The notes below the pieces were generated by a model. That model was not told where the DNA came from. It did not search any database and saw only the letters and a program-made list of their open reading frames with translations. A stretch of DNA of 64,000 nucleotides from Croceicoccus hydrothermalis (GTDB lineage Bacteria > Pseudomonadota > Alphaproteobacteria > Sphingomonadales > Sphingomonadaceae): assembly GCF_022378335.1 (NCBI RefSeq), contig NZ_JAIQCI010000003.1:248001-312000 (forward strand), in the 5' to 3' direction. Shown here one piece after another: positions 54,464 through 64,000 of the stretch. Each line of letters starts with the position of its first letter. The stretch's first letter is position 1. The position numbers and the translations under genes were made by a program.

Positions 54464-55084
54464 GTGACAGAATTGTTCGTATCCGCCTTCGTCACCCTGT
54501 TCGTGGTGATCGACCCGCCCGGCTGCGCGCCGATCTATGCCGGGCTCGTTGCGAAGGCCACGCCGGAGGCGGTGCGCTCCATGGCGATCCGCGCCTGCGC
54601 CATCGCGCTCGCGATCCTGCTCGTCTTCGCGCTGTTCGGGGAGGCCCTGCTTGGCGCGCTGCATATCGAGCTTGATTCGTTCCGGATCGCCGGCGGGCTG
54701 ATGCTGTTCCTGATCGCTCTCGACATGGTGTTTGAAAAGCGCACCGAACGGCGGGAGGAGCGCGCCGAAAAGGTCATCGCCGACCCCGCGCACGAGGATG
54801 TCTCGGTCTTTCCGATGGCGATGCCGATGCTTGCCGGGCCGGGCGCGATCGCATCGGTGATGCTGTTGATGGCGCGGTCCGAAGGGATCGAGCAGACGAT
54901 CGCCGTGCTCGGCGCGCTGGTCGCGGTCATGGGGCTGAGCTTGGCCGCATTGCTGGCGGCGCGTCCCATCATGCGGGTGCTGGGCACGCGGATCGAGGCG
55001 ATCATCACGCGCCTGCTCGGCGTGTTGCTTGCCGCGCTCGCGGCGCAATTCGTGATCAACGGCCTGCGCGGAAGCTTCTTCTAG
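54464..55084 (+). CDS. MarC family membrane protein
   Basis: The 206-residue protein has six hydrophobic segments and the MarC start FVSAFVTLFVVIDPPGCAPIYAGL, FRIAGGLMLFLIALDMVF and MPMLAGPGAIASVMLLM. Despite the name, these proteins are not shown to be drug exporters and their role is unknown. The start is GTG at 54464. It converges with the Lon-domain gene. Confidence 0.9.
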   Translation: MTELFVSAFVTLFVVIDPPGCAPIYAGLVAKATPEAVRSMAIRACAIALAILLVFALFGEALLGALHIELDSFRIAGGLMLFLIALDMVFEKRTERREERAEKVIADPAHEDVSVFPMAMPMLAGPGAIASVMLLMARSEGIEQTIAVLGALVAVMGLSLAALLAARPIMRVLGTRIEAIITRLLGVLLAALAAQFVINGLRGSFF

Positions 55085-55112
55085 GCCGGGCGGCGGCCCT
55101 TGTTGCCGACCG

Positions 55113-55736
55113 TCACTGCATCGTGGCGCTGTCCTCGTCGCCGCGAAACGCGTAGAATTGCATGAGCTGTATCAACAGGTCGCAACGTTCGCGAATGCCG
55201 TCCGCCTCCAGCAGGGCCTGCTTCGCCGCGCCGTCAAAGGGCGCCACTTGCGCCACCCCGTTGATCAGCGTTTCATCGTCGAGGCGGGAAACCTCCTCCC
55301 ACTCCACGGCATAGCCCTGCATCTCGGCAAAGGCCTGCGCCTCGCTTTCGAAGGCGGCGCGTTCGGCGGGCATCAGCGAATCGGATGCGCCATTGTCGAG
55401 CAGGCGGGCCTCCACCTGGCGAAACTCCGTCTGCACGGACAATTCGCGCATGATGCGAAAGCGCGACACGCCCTCCAGCACGATGTTGAAGCGCCCGTCG
55501 TCGAGCGCCTCCACCTCGCCGATCCGGCCAAGACAGCCAATCTCGAACAGCGGCGCGCCCTCGCCCGGGCCCTGCGGCTGCACCATCCCGATCAGCCGGT
55601 CCCGCGCCAGCGCATCGGTGACGAGCGCGCGATAGCGTTTCTCGAAAATATGCAGCGGCAGTTGCAGACCCGGAAACAGGATCCCGCCCGCAAGCGGAAA
55701 GATCGAGATGCGCGCCGTTTCCATGTCGGACCGCAT
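55113..55736 (-). CDS. LON peptidase substrate-binding domain protein
   Basis: The 207-residue protein is a stand-alone Lon N-terminal (substrate-binding) domain with the start ISIFPLAGGILFPGLQLPLHIFEKRYRALVTDAL and no ATPase or protease domain. It probably binds unfolded proteins. It lies 4 bases after the thioredoxin/TPR gene, a common pairing in Alphaproteobacteria that suggests a shared protein-quality role. The start at 55736 follows MRSDMETARISIFPL, and 55724 is possible. Confidence 0.87.
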   Translation of the reverse strand: MRSDMETARISIFPLAGGILFPGLQLPLHIFEKRYRALVTDALARDRLIGMVQPQGPGEGAPLFEIGCLGRIGEVEALDDGRFNIVLEGVSRFRIMRELSVQTEFRQVEARLLDNGASDSLMPAERAAFESEAQAFAEMQGYAVEWEEVSRLDDETLINGVAQVAPFDGAAKQALLEADGIRERCDLLIQLMQFYAFRGDEDSATMQ

Positions 55737-55740
55737 GCGC

Positions 55741-56661
55741 TTATCCGAACAGCAGGGTGGAAAGCCGCCGCCGCGTCGCCGCAACCCACGGATCTTCCAG
55801 CCCGACTGCCTCGAAAATCTGCAGCAGCTTCGTGCGCGCGGCGCCCTCGTTCCATTCGCGGTCGCTCTCGATCATGCGCAGCAGCGTGTCCGCCGCCTCG
55901 TCGCGCTCGCCCGCGGCAAAGGCGGCATTGGCAAAGGCGAATTGCGCATCCATGTCGGCGGGCCGTTCGGCCGCAGCCTTGCGGAAATTGTCCAGCTCCG
56001 CCGTATCGGGCGCGTCCTTGGCCAGTTGCAGCGCGGATTGCGCGCGCTCGATCGCCGGGTCCTTTGCCGTTTCCTCGTCGATCTGCGCGAGTGCGGCCTC
56101 GGCCTCGTCGAGATGGCCGGCCTCGATCATCGCGCGGATGAGCCCGGCCTGCGCGCTCGCATTGTCGGGCTTCATCTCCACGATCTGCGCGAAAATGCCC
56201 ATCGCGCGTTCGGCATCGCCGCCGTTGAGCGCGTTTTCACCCATCGCGATAAGCGGGCCGAGATCCTGCTCCGGCTGCTCTGCCGGCGCGCCGCCCGGCT
56301 GCACCGGCAATTGCTGCAAGATCTGGTCGAGCATCTGCTTCAGCTGCGATTCGGTGCGCGCGCTGGTGAGATCGGCCACCGGCTGCCCTTGAAACATGGC
56401 ATAGACGGTGGGGATCGACCGCACCTGGAATTGCGAGGCGATGAACTGTTCCTCGTCGACGTTGAGCTTGGCCAGCACGACGCCCTTGTCCGCATATTCG
56501 GCGGCGACCTTTTCGAGCATCGGGGCCAGCGCCTTGCACGGCCCGCACCATTCGGCCCAGAAATCCAGGATGACGAGGCTGTGCATCGAGGGTTCGACGA
56601 CATTGGTGCGGAACCGGTCCACCGCTTTTTGCTCTTCGATATTCAGGCCGGGGGTCGCCAA
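55741..56661 (-). CDS. Thioredoxin/TPR co-chaperone (CnoX/YbbN-like)
   Basis: The 306-residue protein has an N-terminal thioredoxin domain with active site WCGPC (residues 38-42), then TPR-like helical repeats of about 170 residues. This is the layout of CnoX/YbbN, which protects proteins from oxidation and hands them to GroEL. Here the CXXC motif is intact, so it could also be redox active. The start is TTG at 56661, with an AGGAG site eight bases upstream. Confidence 0.88.
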   Translation of the reverse strand: MATPGLNIEEQKAVDRFRTNVVEPSMHSLVILDFWAEWCGPCKALAPMLEKVAAEYADKGVVLAKLNVDEEQFIASQFQVRSIPTVYAMFQGQPVADLTSARTESQLKQMLDQILQQLPVQPGGAPAEQPEQDLGPLIAMGENALNGGDAERAMGIFAQIVEMKPDNASAQAGLIRAMIEAGHLDEAEAALAQIDEETAKDPAIERAQSALQLAKDAPDTAELDNFRKAAAERPADMDAQFAFANAAFAAGERDEAADTLLRMIESDREWNEGAARTKLLQIFEAVGLEDPWVAATRRRLSTLLFG

Positions 56662-56841
56662 GGTGCATTCTCCTGTCGCGTGTTCGTTGTGGCATAATGT
56701 GGGATGACGTGGCGCTCTTTTAAAGCCTGAGCATTAATTGCGCGGCGATGTCATTTTCCGGTTGCAGGGGTATCGAACCGGTGCTAACTGCGCGCCTCAC
56801 CCCGGTCGGAAGGGCATCGACTTTCCGGCGCAGGCGTTCGA

Positions 56842-56916
56842 GCGGGCGTAGCTCAGGGGTAGAGCACAACCTTGCCAAGGTTGGGGTCGAGGGTTCGAAT
56901 CCCTTCGCCCGCTCCA
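56842..56916 (+). tRNA. tRNA-Gly(GCC)
   Basis: The acceptor stem is GCGGGCG/CGCCCGC, the D-arm is GCTCAGGGGTAGAGC, the anticodon stem CAACC/GGTTG encloses TTGCCAA (anticodon GCC), and the T-arm GAGGGTTCGAATCCCTT is normal. CCA is encoded at 56914-56916. Confidence 0.97.
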
Positions 56917-57028
56917 TTTCTCATACATCCTTCGTCATGTTGCGCGTATTCGTCGCGCCGCCTCTTTACGCGGCTGCGCGGTGGCGTCATGTATCGCTGC
57001 CAGGATACACACGAGGAGGATGCCCGCC

Positions 57029-58993
<1,965 letters not shown>

Positions 58994-59001
58994 ACCCGCG
59001 C

Positions 59002-60171
59002 TCAGTCCGATCCGAACAGGTCGCGGGTAAAGACCTTGCCCGCGACATCGGACAATTCCGCCGATTGCCGGTTCGCGACGATGACGTCGCATTGCGCCTT
59101 GAACGCGGAAAGGTCGGTCATCACGCGCGCGCCGAAGAATTCGGTGCCTTCGAAGGCGGGTTCGTAGATCACGACCTCGATGCCCTTCGCCTTGATCCGC
59201 TTCATGATCCCCTGGATCGAGGAATGGCGGAAATTGTCCGATCCCGCCTTCATGATGAGGCGGAAAATGCCGACCCGTTCCGGTTCGCGCGCGAGAATCT
59301 GTTCGGCGAGGAAATCCTTGCGCGTGCGATTCGCCTCGACAATGGCGCGGATGAGGTTTTGCGGCACGTCGGTATAGTTGGCGAGCAATTGCTTCGTGTC
59401 CTTGGGCAGGCAATAGCCGCCGTAGCCGAAGCTGGGATTGTTGTAATGGTCGCCGATCCGGGGGTCGAGCCCGACGCCTTCGATGATCTGCCGCGAATCC
59501 ATCCCGCCCGCCAGCGCATAGCTGTCCAGCTCGTTGAAGAACGCCACCCGCATGGCGAGATAGGTGTTGGCGAACAATTTGATCGCCTCCGCCTCGCGCG
59601 CATCGGTGAACAGGACGGGGATGCCGGTCTTTTCCGCACCCTGAACGAGCAGGTCGGCAAAGACGCGCGCCCGTTCCGACCGTTCGCCGACGATGATGCG
59701 CGACGGGTTGAGATTGTCGTGGAGCGCGCTGCCTTCGCGCAGGAATTCCGGGCTGAAGATCACCTGCGGCGCGAGCAGCCGGTCGCGCACGTCATCGACG
59801 AAGCCGACGGGGATCGTCGATTTGATGACGATGGTCGCATCGGGATTGGTGCGGGTCGCCTGCGCGATGACCTGCTCGACGGAGGAGGTATCGAACTTTC
59901 CCGTTTCGGGATCGTAATTGGTGGGCGTGGCGATCACCACGAAATCCGCCCCGCGCAAGGCTTCCTTCGCGTCGCATGTCGCGGTGAGGTCGAGCGCACG
60001 GCGCGCCAGAAACTCCTCGATCCGCGGGTCCACGATCGGCGAGCGCCGCGCGTTCAGCATCTCGACGCGCTCTGCCGAAATATCGGTGGCGACCACCGCA
60101 TTGTGCTGCGCCAGCAGGATCGCATTGGACAGGCCGACATAGCCGAGGCCGAAAACCGCAATCTTCATCAA
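59002..60171 (-). CDS. Nucleotide-sugar dehydrogenase, UDP-glucose 6-dehydrogenase type
   Basis: The 389-residue enzyme of the UDP-glucose/GDP-mannose dehydrogenase family has an N-terminal Rossmann [25 protein letters not shown], and the catalytic Cys in [14 protein letters not shown] (about 252). The C-terminal UDP-binding domain is present. It makes UDP-glucuronate or a related uronate for exopolysaccharide or LPS. The exact sugar is uncertain. Its start ATGATG follows TTGAGGATG. Its upstream region is the gene-poor 60172-60940 stretch. Confidence 0.87.
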   Translation of the reverse strand: MMKIAVFGLGYVGLSNAILLAQHNAVVATDISAERVEMLNARRSPIVDPRIEEFLARRALDLTATCDAKEALRGADFVVIATPTNYDPETGKFDTSSVEQVIAQATRTNPDATIVIKSTIPVGFVDDVRDRLLAPQVIFSPEFLREGSALHDNLNPSRIIVGERSERARVFADLLVQGAEKTGIPVLFTDAREAEAIKLFANTYLAMRVAFFNELDSYALAGGMDSRQIIEGVGLDPRIGDHYNNPSFGYGGYCLPKDTKQLLANYTDVPQNLIRAIVEANRTRKDFLAEQILAREPERVGIFRLIMKAGSDNFRHSSIQGIMKRIKAKGIEVVIYEPAFEGTEFFGARVMTDLSAFKAQCDVIVANRQSAELSDVAGKVFTRDLFGSD

Positions 60172-60940
60172 TCATCCTCAACCCTGATGCGCGCGGCGTG
60201 ATCGAACCGCCCGGATCTCCGCATTGCCGCCGCCCGCCCCAATCCGGTAACAGGCCGCGCGCGTCAAGGCCATCGGGCAGCAGCGGAACGCACGCCGGGT
60301 GCGTCGATACCAAGGGCCGCCGGCGCGCGGCGGTCCGTGCGAAAACCTGGCACGGGGCAGGATGCTTCGTGCCAGACGATAATGGCCTGGTCGGCTGGCC
60401 CCCTCTATGCTGTACCGCTGTCATTACCGATCTGCCGCGACCCGGCACGCGCCGATATGACCTGCGAGGCTGGCCCCATGGGGATGACGGCGGCTGGTTT
60501 CCCCAGCTCCCGCGTGCGGGGAGAGCGCGGGCACGGATTGCTTCTGCGTGTTACGAAAGCGCGACGATCCCGTCATGTTGATCTCCGAACCGTGAAACCG
60601 CTCGCCGCATACCGAGCCCTGCCATTCTGCCCATGGAACGCCACCACCCCCACCATCCGCTCAGTAGCGCTTGCCCCAAGCACCGGTCTTCCCGATACCG
60701 ATCGCGACGGTGGTTTGACCAACGGCGTAGAGATTCCGCAGATGCCGTGATGATCGGGCACTGCGCGCGGTTCGACGAACCCTTTGTTGCCACGCGCCTC
60801 GGGCCGGTCACAACGATGCCGCGGACCGCCTGCATCAACGGCGCGTAACGCGATCGACCTTCGCCCGGGAGCTCGTTCCTCGGCCCCGTGATACAGACGG
60901 GTGCATCCGGAACGTGGCTAATTCTGCGAATATGAATTGG
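60172..60940. other. Gene-poor stretch
   Basis: No convincing gene lies in these 769 bases. Frames longer than 60 codons exist on both strands, but they overlap each other and have no domain or start support. A 26-residue minus-strand fragment ending at 60661 (NLYAVGQTTVAIGIGKTGAW is part of it) looks protein-like but has no start codon and an in-frame stop upstream, so it may be a gene remnant. It borders tRNA-Gly(TCC). Confidence 0.6.
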
Positions 60941-61014
60941 TGGAGCGGGTAGCGGGAATCGAACCCGCATAACCAGCTTGGAAGGCTGGGGCTTTACCAC
61001 TAAGCTATACCCGC
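60941..61014 (-). tRNA. tRNA-Gly(TCC)
   Basis: On the minus strand the acceptor stem GCGGGTA/TACCCGC is perfect. The anticodon stem and loop CAGCC-TTCCAAG-CTGG gives anticodon TCC, the T-arm is GCGGGTTCGATTCCCGC, and CCA is encoded at 60943-60941. Confidence 0.97.
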
Positions 61015-61114
61015 CCGCTCGATGCGGAGGCTTGCCACCGTTTGGCAGGCTTCGTCAACTGTGAGTTGCACGAATGCGCCGCGACATGCGCCGAACCGTG
61101 CCTGTGCCCGTCGA

Positions 61115-63199
61115 TCAGCGCGGAAATTCGGTGCGCAGCCCCACCCATAGCGTTCGCGGCGTGCCCAGATCGACGCGCCCGTCCTGCGCCCGCGTGACGA
61201 TCTCCTCATCGAAGAGGTTTTCGCCGCGCAGCACGAGGCGGAACCGGTCGGAAAGCGCCACCGATGCGAACGCGTCGAGCGTCGTTGCCGCAGGCAGGAT
61301 GTCGGTGTTGCGGTCATCCTCGAATCGCGCGCCTTCGTGCCGCAGCGTGGCCGACAATTCGACGCCGCGCACAGGGGTCACGCCTGTCGTCGCGCTGGCC
61401 GCGAATTTCGGCGTCTGCGCGGGGCGGAGACCGTCGAGCGCGGCACCGGCCCCGCTCGCCTCGTTCTGCGCATCGGTCCATGCCGCCGACAGCGCGAGCG
61501 ACACGATTTCGATCCCCGCCTGCGCGGTGAGTTCGAGCCCGCGTGCCACGATGGCATCGATATTGCGGCGCTGGCGCAGATTGTCGCCGATGGTGACATT
61601 GGTCACCGCGTTTTCGAGCCGGTTGTCGAACGCCGTCAGCGACACGGCCCAGGACCGGCCCGGCACTCCCTTGCGCAGATCGAAACCGCCTTCGAACCCT
61701 TTCAGCCTTTCATTGCGAAGCTCGGCATTCGCCTCGGTCACGACCGGGAACACGACGAAGGGCCGGTAAAGTTCGTTCAACGTGGGCAGCCGCAACCCGC
61801 TATAGGCCGCGGCGCGCAGTTTCAGGCCGCCGCCCGCATCGAAACCCGCCCCGCCACGCAACGATTCCTGCCAACCCGCGCGGGTGGGATAGCGCGCATC
61901 GATGGTGAGCGCATTGGCGCCGTCGCGTTCGGTATAGAATCCGTCCGCGATCCGGTAACGGTCCACCCGCGCCCCCGCGGTCAGGACAAGCCGCCCGAGC
62001 CGCCAGTCATCCTCCACATAAAAGCCGAGATCGGTATTGCGCCCCCCGGCGCTCCTCCGCGCGGTCTGCGCCCCGGTGAAGGCGCTATACGCATCCTCGC
62101 GCAGCTCACCGTCCGCGATGCGAAGATCGGTCCCGATGCGAAGCGTGTGCGACATGCCGAGCGGCGGGCGCAGTTCCAGCTTTCCGCCAAGCCCGGTCGA
62201 CGGCGTCGCACGCTGATCCAGCACGCGGGTGAAGCGCGAGGACGAGATCACCACATTGGAAAAATCGCGCAATTGCACGTAACCCAGCGCATCGAAACGC
62301 CACGCCCCGGTACCGATGAAACGCAGGCTGAAATCCTGCCCCTGCGAGCGGCTGTCGGCGCCATCGAAGCGGAGCGTGCGTGCATCGTCGAAGGCGGCGA
62401 TGCGCATCTGCATCTCGACATCCGGGCTGACCGGCGCGACCCCGCGCAGCGCCAGCGACCAGCTGTCATAGGCCGCCCGGGCGCTTGCCGGCACGCGATC
62501 GGCGACGGGCGTGGTGAAAAACCCCGGCCCCCTGTCCCACCGGCCCGACATGTCGACGAAACCGGCGCCGAGCCGGGGGGAGGCGCCGGCGTAGATTTCG
62601 CTCCCGCCGCGGTCGTTCACGAATGCCCCTGCGCGCAGCGAACCTTTATCCTCGATCCCTGCGCTTTCGAGGGCGATCGTGCCCGCCACCGCGCCGGCGC
62701 CGAACGCGCCCGATCCGCCGCCACGCACCACCGTCACGCGCGACAGCCGTTCGGGCGGAAGCGCGCTATAGGGGATATAGCCGAAGAACGGATTGGCCTG
62801 CGGAATACCATCGAGCAGGACCAGGCTCCGGCTCGTGGCATTGCCGCCGAGCGCGCGCAGCGTCGCCCCCTGAGCCGAAGGGTTGGCGGCGCGGCTGTCG
62901 GAGCGGCGGAACTGCTGAAACCCCGCGACGCCTTGAAGCACATCCTCGATCCGGCCCGACGCGGCACGATCCAGCGCCTCGCGGTCCAGCACCACGGTAT
63001 CATAGGCGGTTTCGCCCGGCGTCGGCTCCAGTCCGCGCCCGGTCACGATGATATCCGCGCGCGGGGGGACGTCCGCACGCGGGGGCGGCGCGCCCGGTGC
63101 GGCGGTTTGCGCCCACGCCTGCTCACCCCCCGGCGACAAGGCCATCACCGCGGCGCAGATGGTGGAGCGAAGGAGCAGGGCTTTACGCAAAATGGTCAT
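61115..63199 (-). CDS. TonB-dependent outer-membrane receptor
   Basis: The 694-residue protein has a signal peptide (ending AWAQ), then IIVTGRG and a plug domain (EDVLQGVAGFQQFRR, LDGIPQANPFFGYIPYS, LSRVTVVRGGGSGAFG). A 22-strand barrel ending in the aromatic-rich WVGLRTEFPR follows. It imports a scarce ligand (siderophore, cobalamin or sugar) using TonB energy. The ligand is unknown and no FecR or sigma factor gene is adjacent. The start at 63199 was chosen over 63235 because it gives a standard signal peptide. Confidence 0.92.
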   Translation of the reverse strand: MTILRKALLLRSTICAAVMALSPGGEQAWAQTAAPGAPPPRADVPPRADIIVTGRGLEPTPGETAYDTVVLDREALDRAASGRIEDVLQGVAGFQQFRRSDSRAANPSAQGATLRALGGNATSRSLVLLDGIPQANPFFGYIPYSALPPERLSRVTVVRGGGSGAFGAGAVAGTIALESAGIEDKGSLRAGAFVNDRGGSEIYAGASPRLGAGFVDMSGRWDRGPGFFTTPVADRVPASARAAYDSWSLALRGVAPVSPDVEMQMRIAAFDDARTLRFDGADSRSQGQDFSLRFIGTGAWRFDALGYVQLRDFSNVVISSSRFTRVLDQRATPSTGLGGKLELRPPLGMSHTLRIGTDLRIADGELREDAYSAFTGAQTARRSAGGRNTDLGFYVEDDWRLGRLVLTAGARVDRYRIADGFYTERDGANALTIDARYPTRAGWQESLRGGAGFDAGGGLKLRAAAYSGLRLPTLNELYRPFVVFPVVTEANAELRNERLKGFEGGFDLRKGVPGRSWAVSLTAFDNRLENAVTNVTIGDNLRQRRNIDAIVARGLELTAQAGIEIVSLALSAAWTDAQNEASGAGAALDGLRPAQTPKFAASATTGVTPVRGVELSATLRHEGARFEDDRNTDILPAATTLDAFASVALSDRFRLVLRGENLFDEEIVTRAQDGRVDLGTPRTLWVGLRTEFPR

Positions 63200-63247
63200 G
63201 CCCCGCCTGTGCGCCACGCGCGGCATGATGCGCAAGCCAAAGCGGGT

Positions 63248-63838
63248 TCAATTGATCCGGTAATCGATCGGGCGAAAGCTTCCGCCATTGCTGTCATAGG
63301 CGGAACAGGCCGTCATCCCGATGATCAGGTCCATCTTCGCGCGAAAGGCGATGTAATCGCCCGGCCTGCTGGTCGGCGGGAGCACGCGCAGGCGCCCCGT
63401 TTCCCCATCGACCGGCACGTTCATGAAGCAGTTGAACGCGATGGGGATGTCGTCCTCCCTGATCCCGAACGGGCGCAGCGCCTCTGCGAGATTGCCGAAA
63501 CAGCCGCGATGCACGGGCTTGTCCTTGTAGAAATGCGCGAAGGTCGCCGTGCTGCACGGGGTGAGCAGGAAATCGTGCAGCCCAACCGTATCCTCCTCGA
63601 TCTCGAGCATGACATTCGACCGATTCGAATAGAGCGCGTGCCCGGTGGTGAGCCGGATCGTTTCGGCATAATCGAGCGTCCGGCCCGACGATACGACCTC
63701 CGCCACGTCATGCGCGTTATAGGCCAGCAAGTCCGAAACCTGCTGCCCCTCCGGGTCGAGCACGGTCAGCAATTGCCCGGCACGCAGGCGAAACCCCGTG
63801 CCGCTGCGCGGGGGAATGCGGGTCACGGCGCCGGTCAT
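63248..63838 (-). CDS. DUF1989 (urea carboxylase-associated) family protein
   Basis: The 196-residue protein matches DUF1989: GTGFRLRAGQLLTVLDPEGQQVSDLLAYNAHD, then SNVMLEIEEDTVGLHDFLLTPCS and FNCFMNVPVDGETGRL. Members sit beside urea carboxylase or amino-acid-derived metabolite genes and their biochemical role is unclear. It is coupled (ATGA) to the gene entering from the window edge and lies just before the receptor gene, so the three may form one operon. Confidence 0.85.
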   Translation of the reverse strand: MTGAVTRIPPRSGTGFRLRAGQLLTVLDPEGQQVSDLLAYNAHDVAEVVSSGRTLDYAETIRLTTGHALYSNRSNVMLEIEEDTVGLHDFLLTPCSTATFAHFYKDKPVHRGCFGNLAEALRPFGIREDDIPIAFNCFMNVPVDGETGRLRVLPPTSRPGDYIAFRAKMDLIIGMTACSAYDSNGGSFRPIDYRIN

Positions 63839-64000
63839 ACGATGGACACGTCGGGCCGGTCTGGACGTGAGAACGGGCATTCCCAGTCGGCGGCAACCTC
63901 GCGCCCGGAATATTGCCGCGCCTCGCTGCTCTGCCCGTGGCGCGACAGCATCGGATTGGCCGAGCCGGCAAGCGCGATGTCGCGTTCGATGATGGTCTCC
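63835..64000 (-). CDS. Unidentified protein, C-terminal end (runs off window edge)
   Basis: The last 54 codons of a minus-strand gene enter from the right edge. They include ANPMLSRHGQSSEARQ and end REVAADWECPF, then a Pro/Asp-rich tail to a stop at 63835-63837. The stop overlaps the DUF1989 start (ATGA). I do not recognise the family from this part. Confidence 0.6.
   Translation of the reverse strand, partial: ETIIERDIALAGSANPMLSRHGQSSEARQYSGREVAADWECPFSRPDRPDVSIV

Noticed and set aside
60551-61000. A 149-codon minus-strand frame covering the tRNA-Gly(TCC)
   Set aside because: It runs through the tRNA gene and has no domain; the tRNA is certain.

Overview
The window is a GC-rich (roughly 65% by eye), tightly packed alphaproteobacterial chromosome segment. 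The best lineage marker is a circularly permuted, two-piece tmRNA gene on the minus strand (about 30935-31275) that encodes the tag ANDNEALALAA. The gene content agrees with Sphingomonadales, probably an Erythrobacteraceae-like organism: Entner-Doudoroff genes, DUF2794, an HdaA-like protein beside purM, an EcfG-type promoter, a TonB-dependent receptor and many GTG/TTG starts. The genus call is inference.

Layout. 1-5733 (minus): a partial MscS-type channel, an SDR oxidoreductase, dps with its own EcfG-like promoter and intrinsic terminator, and the glmU-glmS operon for UDP-GlcNAc. 5959-9656 (plus): an OmpR/EnvZ-like two-component pair, a beta-carbonic anhydrase and a phosphoglycolate-phosphatase-like HAD protein. 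9663-14256 (minus): a phosphate-type porin with four 11-bp-phased PHO-box half sites, DUF2794, serine acetyltransferase, an HdaA-like protein and a DUF2066-like protein. 14319-18538: purM, an AI-2E family permease (minus), purN and a coupled sulfotransferase. 18599-21034 (minus): ndk, holC, pepA. 21157-26999 (plus): lptD-surA-pdxA-rsmA, i.e. envelope biogenesis, vitamin B6 synthesis and rRNA methylation. 27104-30581: an M20 hydrolase coupled to astA and astB of the arginine succinyltransferase pathway. 30935-38625: tmRNA, mscL, lemA with two TPM-domain genes, a NUDIX gene, an orphan ABC ATPase, a zinc-finger protein, tldD, a DUF924 gene broken by a one-base frameshift, and a small secreted protein.

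38598-42958: a TAM41-like nucleotidyltransferase coupled to a lipid kinase (minus), then a polysaccharide flippase and a transglutaminase-like protein (plus). 43064-49956 (plus): a central-carbon cluster zwf-edd-eda-ppc. It carries the Entner-Doudoroff route to pyruvate plus a PEP-carboxylase-family protein that lacks several canonical catalytic motifs. 49987-56661: an SBF-type transporter, argB, a lipoprotein, yggT, folD, a second lipoprotein and marC, then (minus) a Lon-N-domain protein and a thioredoxin/TPR protein. 56842-64000: tRNA-Gly(GCC), acs, a nucleotide-sugar dehydrogenase (minus), an almost gene-free stretch of 770 bases, tRNA-Gly(TCC) (minus), a TonB-dependent receptor, a DUF1989 gene and the tail of an unidentified gene.

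Most of this is core metabolism and envelope housekeeping. I see no insertion sequence, CRISPR array, prophage or defence island. The items most worth a second look are the divergent PEP carboxylase, the DUF924 frameshift, the PHO box and EcfG promoter, the M20-astA-astB coupling, and the lipid kinase/TAM41-like pair.
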